Shown: positions 8,663 to 17,742 of the stretch, piece by piece | Numbering within the stretch: position 1 is the stretch's first letter | Layout: every line of letters starts with the position of its first letter | Origin: Pantoea sp. Ap-967 | GTDB taxonomy: Bacteria > Pseudomonadota > Gammaproteobacteria > Pseudomonadales > Pseudomonadaceae | Length of the DNA stretch: 64,000 bases | Assembly: GCF_011752565.1 (NCBI RefSeq) | Contig: NZ_VWXK01000002.1 | Location: 186,001-250,000 of the forward strand | Reading direction: 5' to 3' | Notes under the pieces: model-generated | The model's database searches: none | What the model saw: the letters and a program-made list of their open reading frames with translations, nothing else | What the model was told of the DNA's origin: nothing | Made by a program: the position numbers and the translations under genes

Positions 8663-9448
8663 ATGAAAATAAAAAAACTCTCCACCCTCTTCTCAAGCTC
8701 AGTACTTGCACTTCTCTTGGCATCCCAAGCTCGCGCGGCCGATAGTTTGCGCATTGGCATCGAGGCCGCCTATCCACCCTTCGCATCCAAAACCGGTAAC
8801 GGCGAAATCGTTGGCTTCGACTACGACATCGGCAATGCTTTGTGTGCGCAAATGCAGGTCAAGTGTCAGTGGGTCGAACAAGAGTTTGATGGCCTGATCC
8901 CCTCGCTGAAGGTAAGGAAGATTGATGCCATCATTTCGTCGATGACAATCAGCGAGGAACGAAAAAAGTCTGTTGACTTTACTAATCGCTATTACCTCTC
9001 TAATGGACGAATCGTAATGAAGGAAGGGACAGACCTGGGCACCGCTTTCTCAGGGCTGGCCGGTAAGCGAGTAGGCGTGCAACGAGCAGGGATTCACGAC
9101 CGATTCGCAACAGAAATACTGGCTCCGATCGGGGCGCAAATTATTCGCTACGCCTCTCTGAATGAAGCGTATCTGGACCTGATTGCCGGGCGACTGGATG
9201 CGGTCCAAGGTGACGATGTGGCAGTTCGGATAGGTTTTCTTGATACTCCAAATGGAAAAGGCTACGCCTTCGCTGGTAAACCGTTGCAAGAACCAAAGTA
9301 CTTTGGCGACGGTGTAGGTATCGCAGTGCGCAAGGGAGACAAAGTACTAGCGGAGCGCTTTAACCAAGCGCTGACGGCTATTCGCGCTAACGGCGAGTAC
9401 AAAGCCATTCAAGATCATTATTTCAAATTCGATATTTACGGAGAGTAA
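8663..9448 (+). CDS. periplasmic amino-acid-binding protein (HisJ/ArgT-like), orphan
   Basis: A solute-binding protein of 261 residues with a signal peptide (MKIKKLSTLFSSSVLALLLASQARA), then the SBP_bac_3 fold: LRIGIEAAYPPFASK, GFDYDIGNALC, DGLIPSLKVRKIDAI and SSMTISEERKKSVDFT, all strong markers of the Lys/Arg/Orn/His binding group. A TGGAGTG site supports the ATG at 8663. It follows the EutC-like gene after a GC-rich gap with a small hairpin (8615-8636). No ABC permease or ATPase genes are near, so it must borrow a transporter encoded elsewhere or act as a sensor. The basic-amino-acid-type fold fits a guanidino or diamino substrate. Confidence 0.88.
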   Translation: MKIKKLSTLFSSSVLALLLASQARAADSLRIGIEAAYPPFASKTGNGEIVGFDYDIGNALCAQMQVKCQWVEQEFDGLIPSLKVRKIDAIISSMTISEERKKSVDFTNRYYLSNGRIVMKEGTDLGTAFSGLAGKRVGVQRAGIHDRFATEILAPIGAQIIRYASLNEAYLDLIAGRLDAVQGDDVAVRIGFLDTPNGKGYAFAGKPLQEPKYFGDGVGIAVRKGDKVLAERFNQALTAIRANGEYKAIQDHYFKFDIYGE

Positions 9449-9508
9449 GAGCCCAGTCTCTCAGCTCGAATAAATTAAGGCGCTAATAACGATAAATAGG
9501 CGACCCTG

Positions 9509-9826
9509 ATGAATTTTGACTTCCTGGAAACAACCGCTCTCAACGGGATGCTTGACGCCTTTGAGCAATGTACGAGCCAAGTGGTAGAGCGGCAGGCAAC
9601 TTCTGCAGGCTTCTTTACAGTCATAAAATGTGAAAAATCCATATTACCTTTTTCTCAGGAAAGCGAAAGGACATGGCAGTTCTCACATCCCGACTTGATT
9701 GATGGTGGATTCTTTGTATGCTGGCCACTCAGCGAGGTAGAGATTTGCCTTGAAGCTGTTTCTAATTCTGGGCATTGGCCTTTAGAGGTCAAGGTGATCC
9801 CACCACCAGAATCCCGTTTACGATAA
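9509..9826 (+). CDS. hypothetical protein, 105 aa
   Basis: A short soluble protein without signal peptide. It has no motif I recognise; aromatic residues and two Pro near the end suggest a compact beta-containing fold. It lies 60 bases after the binding protein on the same strand and may be the last gene of that transcript. Codon use is less GC-rich than in the neighbours. Function unknown. Confidence 0.5.
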   Translation: MNFDFLETTALNGMLDAFEQCTSQVVERQATSAGFFTVIKCEKSILPFSQESERTWQFSHPDLIDGGFFVCWPLSEVEICLEAVSNSGHWPLEVKVIPPPESRLR

Positions 9827-10058
9827 CTCGCGAAGCCACTTGACAACGACGCAGCCGTCCGCCCCTCTGCTCCTTCAGTTAACCGAACCCTAAAGCTGGC
9901 TTAACCAAATAAGCCTATACCTCTGCCTTTTACGAGGATAGTCTTGACTGGTAGCAACACAAAATAAGTACAACGTCCACCTCGCTGAATTCGCTACTGC
10001 CCATCTCTTACGCCAACAAAAATTACGAGGACAAAACAATGTCCCGTGGAGATAGCAA

Positions 10059-11471
10059 ATGCCCACCTCTTCGGTTGAACCGCGTCAACCCGCTTTACTC
10101 GAAAAACGCTCTATTGACCACATTCCAGAATCTGAACGACATGGCAGTCTCTATAGCCAATTCACGCTATGGCTCGGCAGCAACCTGCAAATTACCGCGC
10201 TGTTGACTGGCTCTCTTGCAGTCGTTCTGGGCGGGGACGTGTTCTGGTCGCTGATTGGTTTGTTGATTGGACAGATTTTTGGGGGCGCCGTCATGGCCCT
10301 TCATGCCGCACAAGGACCAAAGCTTGGTCTCCCCCAGATGATCTCAAGCCGAGTCCAGTTTGGCGTGTACGGGGCAACGATCCCTATTGTGCTGGTTGCC
10401 CTAATGTATCTGGGGTTCAACGCAACGGGTGCCATTCTCTCTGGCCAAGCCGTGGCGCAACTGGTCGGGGTGAGCAACAGCGGCGGTATTCTTATCTTTG
10501 CCAGCTTGACCATGCTCATGACGATCATGGGCTACCGCTTCATTCACATCGCAGGTCGCGCAGCGAGCGTGGTGGGTATCATCGCGTTCTGCTATCTGTT
10601 TGTCCGCCTCATGATGACCAATGATGTTGGCCAACTCATGGCGATCCGTCACTTCGCCTGGGGTAGCTTCCTCTTGGCCGTGTCGCTTTCGGCCTCATGG
10701 CAAATCGCATTTGGCCCATACGTTGCGGACTATTCCCGATACCTTCCTAGCAAAACTTCTCCCTTTAAAACCATTTTGGCTGTCGGACTTGGCTCTGCCA
10801 TCGGCGCGCAAATTTCAATGGTTCTTGGAGTGTTCGCAGCCGCCCTGGCCGGGGCTAGTTTCGCCGGCCATGAGGTGTCCGTAATCGTAGGCCTCGGCAG
10901 CAAGGGGCTGGCAGCTGCGCTGATCTACTTCAGCATTGCTTTTGGCAAGCTCACGATCTCGACACTCAACGCATACGGCAGCTTCATGTGCGCCGCCACG
11001 GTCATCAGTGGTTTCCGCGGGGATGTGGCAATCAGCGCTGCGAAAAAGGTGTGTTTCGTGCTCTGTATTGTCGGCGCATCCACCACCGTTGCATTGCTCG
11101 GTGAGGATTCGTTTATCGGAACCTTCAAATCGTTCATATTGTTCTTGCTGGCATTCTTCACGCCGTGGAGCGCGATTAACCTTGTTGACTTCTACTTCAT
11201 CAACAAGGAGCAATATAACCTCGATGCCTTGTTCGACCCCAACGGGCAATATGGCCGCTGGAACATGGTGGGGATTGGCACTTACATTTTCGGCATTTTC
11301 ATCCAGATGCCCTTTATTTCTACCAGTCTGTACACCGGCCCCTGGGTCGAGAAAATGGGTGGAGTAGATATTTCCTGGATTATCGGGCTCATCATACCTG
11401 GGGCTATCTACTACATACTTGCGAAGCGAAACATGTCGAGCGCACCTGCCCATGCACACCCTAATACTTAA
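10059..11471 (+). CDS. NCS1 family permease (cytosine/purine/allantoin-type)
   Basis: An inner-membrane symporter of 470 residues with 12 predicted helices. The N-terminal WLGSNLQITALLTGSLAV, the GGAVMALHAAQGPKLGLPQMISSR segment (loop after helix 2) and the SWQIAFGPYVADYSRYLP motif are typical of NCS1 carriers such as CodB. A GGAG site lies about nine bases upstream of the ATG. It is monocistronic, 300 bases before the ureohydrolase operon, and probably imports a nitrogen-rich compound used by the block. The exact ligand is unknown; NCS1 proteins carry nucleobases, hydantoins, allantoin, thiamine and related molecules. Confidence 0.9.
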   Translation: MPTSSVEPRQPALLEKRSIDHIPESERHGSLYSQFTLWLGSNLQITALLTGSLAVVLGGDVFWSLIGLLIGQIFGGAVMALHAAQGPKLGLPQMISSRVQFGVYGATIPIVLVALMYLGFNATGAILSGQAVAQLVGVSNSGGILIFASLTMLMTIMGYRFIHIAGRAASVVGIIAFCYLFVRLMMTNDVGQLMAIRHFAWGSFLLAVSLSASWQIAFGPYVADYSRYLPSKTSPFKTILAVGLGSAIGAQISMVLGVFAAALAGASFAGHEVSVIVGLGSKGLAAALIYFSIAFGKLTISTLNAYGSFMCAATVISGFRGDVAISAAKKVCFVLCIVGASTTVALLGEDSFIGTFKSFILFLLAFFTPWSAINLVDFYFINKEQYNLDALFDPNGQYGRWNMVGIGTYIFGIFIQMPFISTSLYTGPWVEKMGGVDISWIIGLIIPGAIYYILAKRNMSSAPAHAHPNT

Positions 11472-11779
11472 AAGCATGTGCATAAGCAAGCCGCTCGCTC
11501 ATGCGTTGGCACCACCCCCATCTTCAATGAAATGGACACCCACAAGTTACTTTCATTTTTTGACAACCTAGCTTTCGCAACTGGCGATTTATTTGAGCGC
11601 AGGCTGTTCATACCCTGATCTTGGCAATGAGGCATAACAGAAGCAGAGCCAACATCATTGCCCTTTCCGCTCGGGCTACTGCCTCGTAAGTTGGTAATTC
11701 TCAAATATTTTCACCTGCAATACGCTCCTTAATGACAAACATAAAAAGTCGGCCAATAAAGGTCGACGTGGAGACCTTC
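11472..11779. other. intergenic leader of the ureohydrolase operon
   Basis: No gene is seen. A TTGACA hexamer at 11560-11565 lacks a well-spaced -10 box, so no promoter is called. An in-frame ATG at 11732 has no ribosome-binding site and is not used as the ureohydrolase start. Confidence 0.4.
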
Positions 11780-12736
11780 ATGACTAACAAAAATCCACAG
11801 CCTATTGATGCGGCCCTGGTGCCACGCTTTGCAGGCATCCCCACATTCATGCGGCTACCTGCTTTCGAAGACCCATATCAGGTTCGCATCGGTTTGGTAG
11901 GCGTTCCTTGGGATGGCGGTACAACTAACCGCGCTGGCGCACGTCACGGACCACGTGAGGTACGGAACATGTCCAGCCTCATGCGCAAGGTTCATCACGT
12001 GAGCCGTATCGCGCCCTATGACTTAGTCCGCGTCGGAGACCTCGGCGATGCTCCCGTCAACCCGATCGACCTTCTCGATTCGCTGAAGCAGATCGAAGGG
12101 TTCTTCAGCAAACTGCACCAGGCTGGCGTCATCCCCTTGTCCGTAGGCGGTGATCACCTGGTCACCCTGCCGATCTTCCGCGCTCTCGCCCGTCATCGCC
12201 CAATCGGTATGGTGCATTTCGATGCTCACTCCGACACTAATGATCGCTACTTCGGCAACAACCCCTACACCCATGGAACGCCCTTCCGCCGTGCGATTGA
12301 AGAAGGTCTGCTGGACCCGCGGCGCACCGTGCAGATCGGCATTCGCGGCTCGATCTACTCGGCCGAAGATGAAGCGTTTGCTGAGGAATGTGGGATCCGG
12401 GTGATCCACATGGAGGAGTTCTGCGATCTCGGCGTAGAAGGCACCCTGGCAGAGGCCCGCCGTGTCGTTGGCGACGACCCTACCTACATCAGCTTCGACG
12501 TTGACGTCTTGGATCCGGCATTTGCTCCAGGAACCGGCACACCAGAAATCGGCGGGATGACAACGCTGCAAGCCCAACAAATAATCCGCGGTCTGCGCGG
12601 TTTGAACCTGGTAGGTGCTGACGTCGTAGAGGTTTCGCCACCGTTCGACATGGGAGGCGCCACAGCACTCGTCGGCGCAACGATGATGTTCGAACTGCTC
12701 TGCATCCTCGCGGATGCTCTGGCTGACCACGCCTAA
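11780..12736 (+). CDS. agmatinase/arginase family ureohydrolase, guanidinopropionase-like
   Basis: A binuclear manganese ureohydrolase of 318 residues that releases urea from a guanidino compound. All metal motifs are present: SVGGDH (near residue 127), HFDAHSDT (near 150) and SFDVDVLDP (near 240). The N-terminal segment PRFAGIPTFMRLP and the GVPWDGGTTNRAGARHGPRE block resemble guanidinopropionase GpuA and guanidinobutyrase of pseudomonads more than biosynthetic agmatinase. The start at 11780 has GGAG six bases upstream. It heads an operon with an APC permease, NodB deacetylase, epimerase and SDR, with only 17 bases to the permease. Guanidino specificity is inferred from overall resemblance. 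Confidence 0.87.
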   Translation: MTNKNPQPIDAALVPRFAGIPTFMRLPAFEDPYQVRIGLVGVPWDGGTTNRAGARHGPREVRNMSSLMRKVHHVSRIAPYDLVRVGDLGDAPVNPIDLLDSLKQIEGFFSKLHQAGVIPLSVGGDHLVTLPIFRALARHRPIGMVHFDAHSDTNDRYFGNNPYTHGTPFRRAIEEGLLDPRRTVQIGIRGSIYSAEDEAFAEECGIRVIHMEEFCDLGVEGTLAEARRVVGDDPTYISFDVDVLDPAFAPGTGTPEIGGMTTLQAQQIIRGLRGLNLVGADVVEVSPPFDMGGATALVGATMMFELLCILADALADHA

Positions 12737-12753
12737 GTCGAGGAGAAGCCATC

Positions 12754-14190
12754 ATGAGCTTCAGCGACTTCATAGGTTACGACCGAAAGGGTGAAGTTCG
12801 AGAGATCGACACCACCCTCTCCAAGGGACGGCTGAGCACGCTCAACGTCTGTGCCAATACACTGGCCTTCAATGGCCCAGCGTGGGTCGGGGTATCGTCG
12901 ATGCCCCTGCTCTACACGCTGTCTGGAGAACTCGCACCGCTATCGATTCTCGCTGCGTACTTCTTCCCCATGATGGTGATTGCCTTCAGCCTTGTGTACC
13001 TGGTCCGCCGGGCACCTGCGGCCGGAGGCGTCTTTGTGTTCAGCAAGCGCTATCTGACACCAGGAGCGGCCACCATTCTTGGCTGGGCGTACGTGATCAT
13101 GTGCTTCAGCGTGACCGCGATGTGCGCACTGGTCGGGGCGCAATATGCACAAAGCCTGCTTGGCCTTGATGGTTCAGTTCATACCGGGCAGGTCGTGGCC
13201 AGCACGATGCTCATCGTATTCATGATGCTGAACTTGAGGGGTGTCGAGGCTACTGCCAAAGTCGCCATCTGCCTGCTGGCCCTCGAACTCGCAGTGCTCC
13301 TGGGCCTGGGCTTGGCAGGCATCATCCATCCACAAGTACCCAGCGCAGGTGTCCTGAGCTCCTACCTGCCCTCGTCACTGGACAGCTTCTGGACGGCCAT
13401 TGGACCAGGCATGTTGTTTGGGATGTGGATGCTCGCGCAGTTCGACTCTTCGATCAATTTCATTGAAGAGGCCAAAACCCCCGTAAGAACCATACAGCGG
13501 TCATTCCTGCTGACCTTGACTGCAATGTTGGTGATCTACTCGATCGCGGCGATCGGCTGGAAAATGGCAGTCCCTGCCAGCACGCTCGCCGGCATGTTCG
13601 CAGACAGCGCGCAAGCAATCGGCAGCATTGCAAAGCTGTACCTTCCCTCCTGGCTTCTCTGGTTGCCGACCCTGGTCATCATCACGTCAGCATGCAACTG
13701 CTTGAACATCTCGCTGAATGCCGGGGTTCGCGCAGGCTATCGCATGAGTCGCGATGGCGAGTTGCCGGCGGCGCTGGAAAAACTGAACACGAGGCGCGTT
13801 CCCGTTCGCCTGACCGTGATTGGAACTGTTTGTGGGTTGGCAATGATCTGGGCAAAGCCAGTGAGCGACTTGCAGTGGTACTACGATGTGGTGTCGATCA
13901 CGATGATGATCTCCTACGGCACGATGATCCTCTGCTTCATTTTCGCGGTCTTCCGCGAACAGCCACTTCATAAAGCCTTCGCAATGTCCGGCTTGCCAGC
14001 CTTGGCACTACTGACCCTCGCCTACATCACCTACACCGCAGGTGCCCAACCTGCGGACCCTGCCTATCTCTATCACGTCTGGTACTGCGGCATCGTCATC
14101 ATCGCCAGCGGTGCGGTGGTACTCACTTACAACCGGCTGCGCCGTAAGGCGCCATCGCAAAGGACTGTTCCCCATGACCATGTGGCCTGA
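12754..14190 (+). CDS. APC superfamily amino acid permease
   Basis: An inner-membrane carrier of 478 residues with about 12 helices. Markers are NTLAFNGPAWVGVSSMPLLYTLSG near residue 34, FPMMVIAFSLVYLVRRAPAAGGVFVFSKR, and DSSINFIEEAKTPVRTIQRSF, the last matching the conserved FEEAKNP-like loop of APC transporters. A strong GAGGAGAAG site precedes the ATG. It sits directly after the ureohydrolase, so uptake or exchange of the guanidino substrate or its product is likely. Its 3' end overlaps the next start by 17 bases. Confidence 0.88.
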   Translation: MSFSDFIGYDRKGEVREIDTTLSKGRLSTLNVCANTLAFNGPAWVGVSSMPLLYTLSGELAPLSILAAYFFPMMVIAFSLVYLVRRAPAAGGVFVFSKRYLTPGAATILGWAYVIMCFSVTAMCALVGAQYAQSLLGLDGSVHTGQVVASTMLIVFMMLNLRGVEATAKVAICLLALELAVLLGLGLAGIIHPQVPSAGVLSSYLPSSLDSFWTAIGPGMLFGMWMLAQFDSSINFIEEAKTPVRTIQRSFLLTLTAMLVIYSIAAIGWKMAVPASTLAGMFADSAQAIGSIAKLYLPSWLLWLPTLVIITSACNCLNISLNAGVRAGYRMSRDGELPAALEKLNTRRVPVRLTVIGTVCGLAMIWAKPVSDLQWYYDVVSITMMISYGTMILCFIFAVFREQPLHKAFAMSGLPALALLTLAYITYTAGAQPADPAYLYHVWYCGIVIIASGAVVLTYNRLRRKAPSQRTVPHDHVA

Positions 14191-15004
14191 TCGAAAACGT
14201 TACGCAGTAACTCTGAGCTTTGATCTAGATGGTGAAACCGCCTGGGAATCGTCCAGCCTGGACGGGCGCCGACTGACTTTACTCTCAATGGGCGCCTACG
14301 GCCGTAGAGTGGGTGTGCCCCGCATTCTCGAACTGCTTGCAAAGTACGACGTCCGTGCCCAGTTCTACATCCCGGCCTTGATCGCCGAGATGGACCCAAA
14401 CATCGTCCGCGGAATCGCAGAAGCTGGTCATGGCATTGGCTGTCATGGCTATTTCCACGAACGCGTCGACGAACAAACACCTGAACAGAACCTGCGCATC
14501 CTCCGCGACAGTAAAGCAGTGCTAGAGCGGACCATTGGGCGCGAGGTTAACCACTATCGTGCTCCGGTTTGGGAAATCACGCCGGATGTCATCAGCTCAC
14601 TGGTCGAGCTCGGGTTCAAAACCGACAGCAGCCTGATGGGGGACGACCGCCCCTACCTGGTAGGGGGCGAGCCTGGGCAGCTTCTAGAGTTGCCGGTCAG
14701 TTGGGCGCTGGATGACTGGGAGCAGTTCGCTTACTCCGCCGAACCCGCCGTAGGAGGTGTGATCGAGGCACCTGACAAGGTCCTGAGCCTGTGGACCTCC
14801 GAGTTGGACGGCATGCGCGCGTATGGTGGCCACTTCATTCTCACCATGCATCCGCAACTGATTGGCAGGCCCTCACGACTCCTGATGTTGGAGCGTTTGA
14901 TTCAACGCATTCAACAGAACGACGACGCCTGGTGGTGCACGCCTGACGACGTGTACGAACAGGTGCGCAAGGGCGCGCTGGATCTGCCCGTTCATCCCTA
15001 CTGA
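14174..15004 (+). CDS. NodB-homology polysaccharide deacetylase family protein (PuuE-like)
   Basis: A 276-residue metal-dependent amidohydrolase without signal peptide, hence cytoplasmic. NodB motifs: SFDLDGE (catalytic and metal Asp), H-x3-H in GCHGYFHE, and the RAPVWEIT groove motif. The single-domain cytoplasmic form resembles allantoinase PuuE and peptidoglycan-deacetylase-like proteins of purine or amide catabolism. The start ATG at 14174 overlaps the permease end. In this operon it probably cleaves a C-N amide bond of a small molecule and not a polymer; that is inference. Confidence 0.82.
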   Translation: MTMWPDRKRYAVTLSFDLDGETAWESSSLDGRRLTLLSMGAYGRRVGVPRILELLAKYDVRAQFYIPALIAEMDPNIVRGIAEAGHGIGCHGYFHERVDEQTPEQNLRILRDSKAVLERTIGREVNHYRAPVWEITPDVISSLVELGFKTDSSLMGDDRPYLVGGEPGQLLELPVSWALDDWEQFAYSAEPAVGGVIEAPDKVLSLWTSELDGMRAYGGHFILTMHPQLIGRPSRLLMLERLIQRIQQNDDAWWCTPDDVYEQVRKGALDLPVHPY

Positions 15005-15015
15005 GAGGTTTCACC

Positions 15016-15939
15016 ATGAATGTTCTCGTGACAGGGTCCAATGGCTTCCTTGGACAAGAAGTCGTGTGTCAGCTTCTAAAGCAAGGTCACCGCGTGACTG
15101 GCTATGATCGCAGTCTGACTTGTGCAATCGAAGCTGCTGACTACCAATATCGCCAAGGCGATCTGATCGATCTGGCCAGCCTGCTGGAAACCTTTCAGTC
15201 CCAGAAGTTTGATGCTGTCATCCATACGGCAGCAATCTCCCACCCTGTTGATTCGCGGCGCATCCCACTGCAGACCGTGTTGACCAACGCGGTGGGCACT
15301 ACTCACGTGCTGGAAGCGGCACGCCTGAGCGGAACACCTCGAGTGGTGAACCTCAGCTCCGAGTGTGCCTACGGCAATAACCAAGCACTCGGCGTGATCG
15401 ACGAGTCGGTGCCGCTGCAACCGACCACCCCCTACGGCTGCACCAAGGTGTTCACCGAAAAGCTTGGCCAGGTCTACACCGACCTCTACCAGGTCAGCGT
15501 TGTTTCACTGCGCCCGGGTTGGATTTACGGGCCTGGCCAATTCATGCAGTGCTATCTCAAGGACTTGCTGCGAGCAGCCATCGACGGAAAGCCACTCTAT
15601 GAAGCCGCTGGTGGCGATTACCACCTGCAATACGTGCACGTTTCGGACGTCGCAGCGGCCTGCCTACTGGCAGCAACCGTCGAGGATGGGCAATTAACTC
15701 AGCGAGTGTTCAACGTCACCGCCGGCGAACAAGAGAGCTACTCCTCGGTTGCCGAGCGGGTTCGCTCTCTGTATCCGGCCGCAGACATTGCCATCGGCCC
15801 AGGCTCGATTGACGTCCTCGATGAAAACGCACGGTTCGACATCACCGCAGCACGTGAGCAGCTCGGTTACCACCCTGAGTATCTGTTAAGCGACGGCTTG
15901 GTGACCTACGCACGCTGGCTCGAAAACCATCCCTACTGA
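15016..15939 (+). CDS. NAD-dependent epimerase/dehydratase family protein
   Basis: An extended SDR of 307 residues. The nucleotide motif is VTGSNGFLGQEVVCQLL at the N terminus (GxxGxxG), and the catalytic YxxxK is PYGCTKVFTEK near residue 140, with the upstream Ser in LSSECAYG. GAGAGG precedes the ATG. It lies 11 bases after the deacetylase in the same operon. Relatives interconvert nucleotide sugars or oxidise sugar-like substrates; within this locus a hydroxyl oxidation or epimerisation is plausible. Confidence 0.85.
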   Translation: MNVLVTGSNGFLGQEVVCQLLKQGHRVTGYDRSLTCAIEAADYQYRQGDLIDLASLLETFQSQKFDAVIHTAAISHPVDSRRIPLQTVLTNAVGTTHVLEAARLSGTPRVVNLSSECAYGNNQALGVIDESVPLQPTTPYGCTKVFTEKLGQVYTDLYQVSVVSLRPGWIYGPGQFMQCYLKDLLRAAIDGKPLYEAAGGDYHLQYVHVSDVAAACLLAATVEDGQLTQRVFNVTAGEQESYSSVAERVRSLYPAADIAIGPGSIDVLDENARFDITAAREQLGYHPEYLLSDGLVTYARWLENHPY

Positions 15940-15953
15940 TCTGGACCCGCCCC

Positions 15954-16679
15954 ATGAAAACTTATCTTGTGACAGGCGCCGCCAATGGCATCGGCCGCGC
16001 TATCGCCCTCGCCTTGGCTGAAACTGGCGACACGGCAGTGTTAAATGACATGAGCTTCAGCCACGAGCTTGAATCGTTGGTCCAGGAACTGGAATCTAAA
16101 GGCGTCATAGTTCGTATTGCGCTGGGTGACGTTTCATCGCCGGAGACGGTGAAGCATGCTTTCAGCGGTTTGGAGCGGCTGGACGTGCTGGTAAACAATG
16201 CCGGCATCCTCAACGAAGCGCCAATCACCCGGATGGCGTTCGAGCAATGGGATCTGATGATACGCGTGCACCTTTACGGCACCTTCTTTTTCGCGCAGGA
16301 AGCAGCTCGGCTCATGACCCGACAAGGCAGTGGCTCCATCATCAACATTGCCTCTGACCTCGGTCAGCTGGGTTGCGCCAATCTGTGTCACTACTCCGCA
16401 GCAAAAGGTGGGATTATCGCATTCACCAAATCGCTAGCCAGAGAACTCGCGTCTCATGCCGTGAGGGTAAATGCGGTGGCACCTGGTGGCACACTTACGC
16501 CAATGGTCGAGCGACTTGGGCCGGCTTACGTGAAAGAAGAAGCTGCACGGTATCCACTCCAGCGCCTCGGGACTGCAGACGAGATCGCTCATACTGTGGT
16601 GTTCCTTTCCTCCGAGAAAGCCAGTTTCACGACAGGTCAGGTACTGGGCGTGAACGGTGGCGGAGTGATGAACGGGTAA
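15954..16679 (+). CDS. short-chain dehydrogenase/reductase
   Basis: A classical SDR of 241 residues: TGAANGIGRAIALAL (TGxxxGIG) at the N terminus, NNAG near residue 80, Ser in NIASDLGQLG and the active-site YSAAKGG, then the PG motif VAPGGTLTPM. The start is 14 bases after the epimerase stop. It is the last structural gene of the ureohydrolase operon, followed by a hairpin. It probably oxidises or reduces a secondary alcohol or carbonyl of the pathway; the substrate is unknown. Confidence 0.9.
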   Translation: MKTYLVTGAANGIGRAIALALAETGDTAVLNDMSFSHELESLVQELESKGVIVRIALGDVSSPETVKHAFSGLERLDVLVNNAGILNEAPITRMAFEQWDLMIRVHLYGTFFFAQEAARLMTRQGSGSIINIASDLGQLGCANLCHYSAAKGGIIAFTKSLARELASHAVRVNAVAPGGTLTPMVERLGPAYVKEEAARYPLQRLGTADEIAHTVVFLSSEKASFTTGQVLGVNGGGVMNG

Positions 16680-16693
16680 AGTCAGCCCTTCAG

Positions 16694-16715
16694 CCCTGCT
16701 ATTTCGGTAGCAGGG
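16694..16715 (+). terminator. hairpin after the ureohydrolase operon
   Basis: CCCTGCTA pairs perfectly with TAGCAGGG around a TTTCGG loop, 14 bases after the SDR stop and 31 before the LysR start. No T tract follows, so it may attenuate and not end transcription. Confidence 0.55.
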
Positions 16716-16746
16716 TGTCAGAAAGCCCACACGACTAGAGGTGGTC

Positions 16747-17682
16747 ATGCTTGGAAACTTAAATGACGTGGATCTGCGGATGCTCCGCACGTTCTGCACG
16801 ATTGTTGAGGCTGGGGGGTTCACCGCAGCCCAGACGCGTTTGAACATGAGTCTACCGCGGCTGAGTGTCGTGATCCGCGACCTAGAAATTCGTGTGGGCT
16901 ATTCGTTGTGCAAGCGAGGCAAGTCCGGCTTTCAGCTCACAGAAGAAGGTTTGGCCACCTACAGCGCTGCCCAGGAACTCTTTGCCGACATCGAACGCTT
17001 TCGACAAAGAACAGTGGAAGTGAACGGCCGAAGCCAGGAACACCTTCAGCTGGGTACTGTAGACAGCTTGGCTACGATGCCGGAGAGCCCCCTGCCGAAT
17101 GCAATTGCTCGCTTTCGCAAAAACCTTCCAAGGATTCGACTGCAGCTGCATGTGATGCGTCCCGATGAACTGGAGCAAGCAGTCCTGGAAGAACGCCTGC
17201 ATCTGGCGATCGGAGCCTTTCACCATCGGCTCTCGGGCCTGGATTACAGACCACTGTTCAACGAGGAGCAGAACCTCTACTGCAGCAGTGATCATCCGTT
17301 CTTTGATCGAGCAGATGAAACACTAACCATCGAAGAAATCAGTGCTTCCGACTACGTGGATCGCGGCTACGTTGCAGAAAATCGCCGGCCTTACGAACTG
17401 CGCTTCAACAACATGATCAGCGCCTTCTCGATGGAGGCCATCGCCCTGCTGGTTTTCTCGGGGACTTACATCGGCTACCTCCCCTCCCACTATGCGAAAA
17501 CCTGGGTAGAACAAGGACGACTGCGAGCCATTCTTCCAGATCGACTTGCCTACACATCAGCTTTTCACTGCATTACTCGGCAAGGAATGGAATTGCAGGC
17601 AGGCTTGGCCAGCTTCATCAGTATACTCACCAGCGGCAATCAGCCGCCTGCAGGTGAACATCAGATGCTGTTGAGCACCTGA
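16747..17682 (+). CDS. LysR-type transcriptional regulator
   Basis: A 311-residue regulator with the winged helix-turn-helix at residues 8-65 (LRMLRTFCTIVEAGGFTAAQ, PRLSVVIRDLEIRVGYSL) and a C-terminal periplasmic-binding-like effector domain. The ATG at 16747 has GAGG five bases upstream; a GTG at 16741 is less likely. Encoded directly after the ureohydrolase operon and on the same strand, it probably responds to an intermediate of that pathway. LysR proteins usually control divergent targets, so the promoter at 11.5-11.8 kb is a distant candidate only. Confidence 0.88.
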   Translation: MLGNLNDVDLRMLRTFCTIVEAGGFTAAQTRLNMSLPRLSVVIRDLEIRVGYSLCKRGKSGFQLTEEGLATYSAAQELFADIERFRQRTVEVNGRSQEHLQLGTVDSLATMPESPLPNAIARFRKNLPRIRLQLHVMRPDELEQAVLEERLHLAIGAFHHRLSGLDYRPLFNEEQNLYCSSDHPFFDRADETLTIEEISASDYVDRGYVAENRRPYELRFNNMISAFSMEAIALLVFSGTYIGYLPSHYAKTWVEQGRLRAILPDRLAYTSAFHCITRQGMELQAGLASFISILTSGNQPPAGEHQMLLST

Positions 17683-17742
17683 CTGATCATTGGAGGGTGC
17701 GATAAGCGCTGCCCCCCGATGAACCTGCGAAGTGCTCTCAGA

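Noticed and set aside
11560..11593. TTGACA and a TTTATT as promoter of the ureohydrolase operon
   Set aside because: Spacing of about 22 bases is too long for a sigma-70 promoter.
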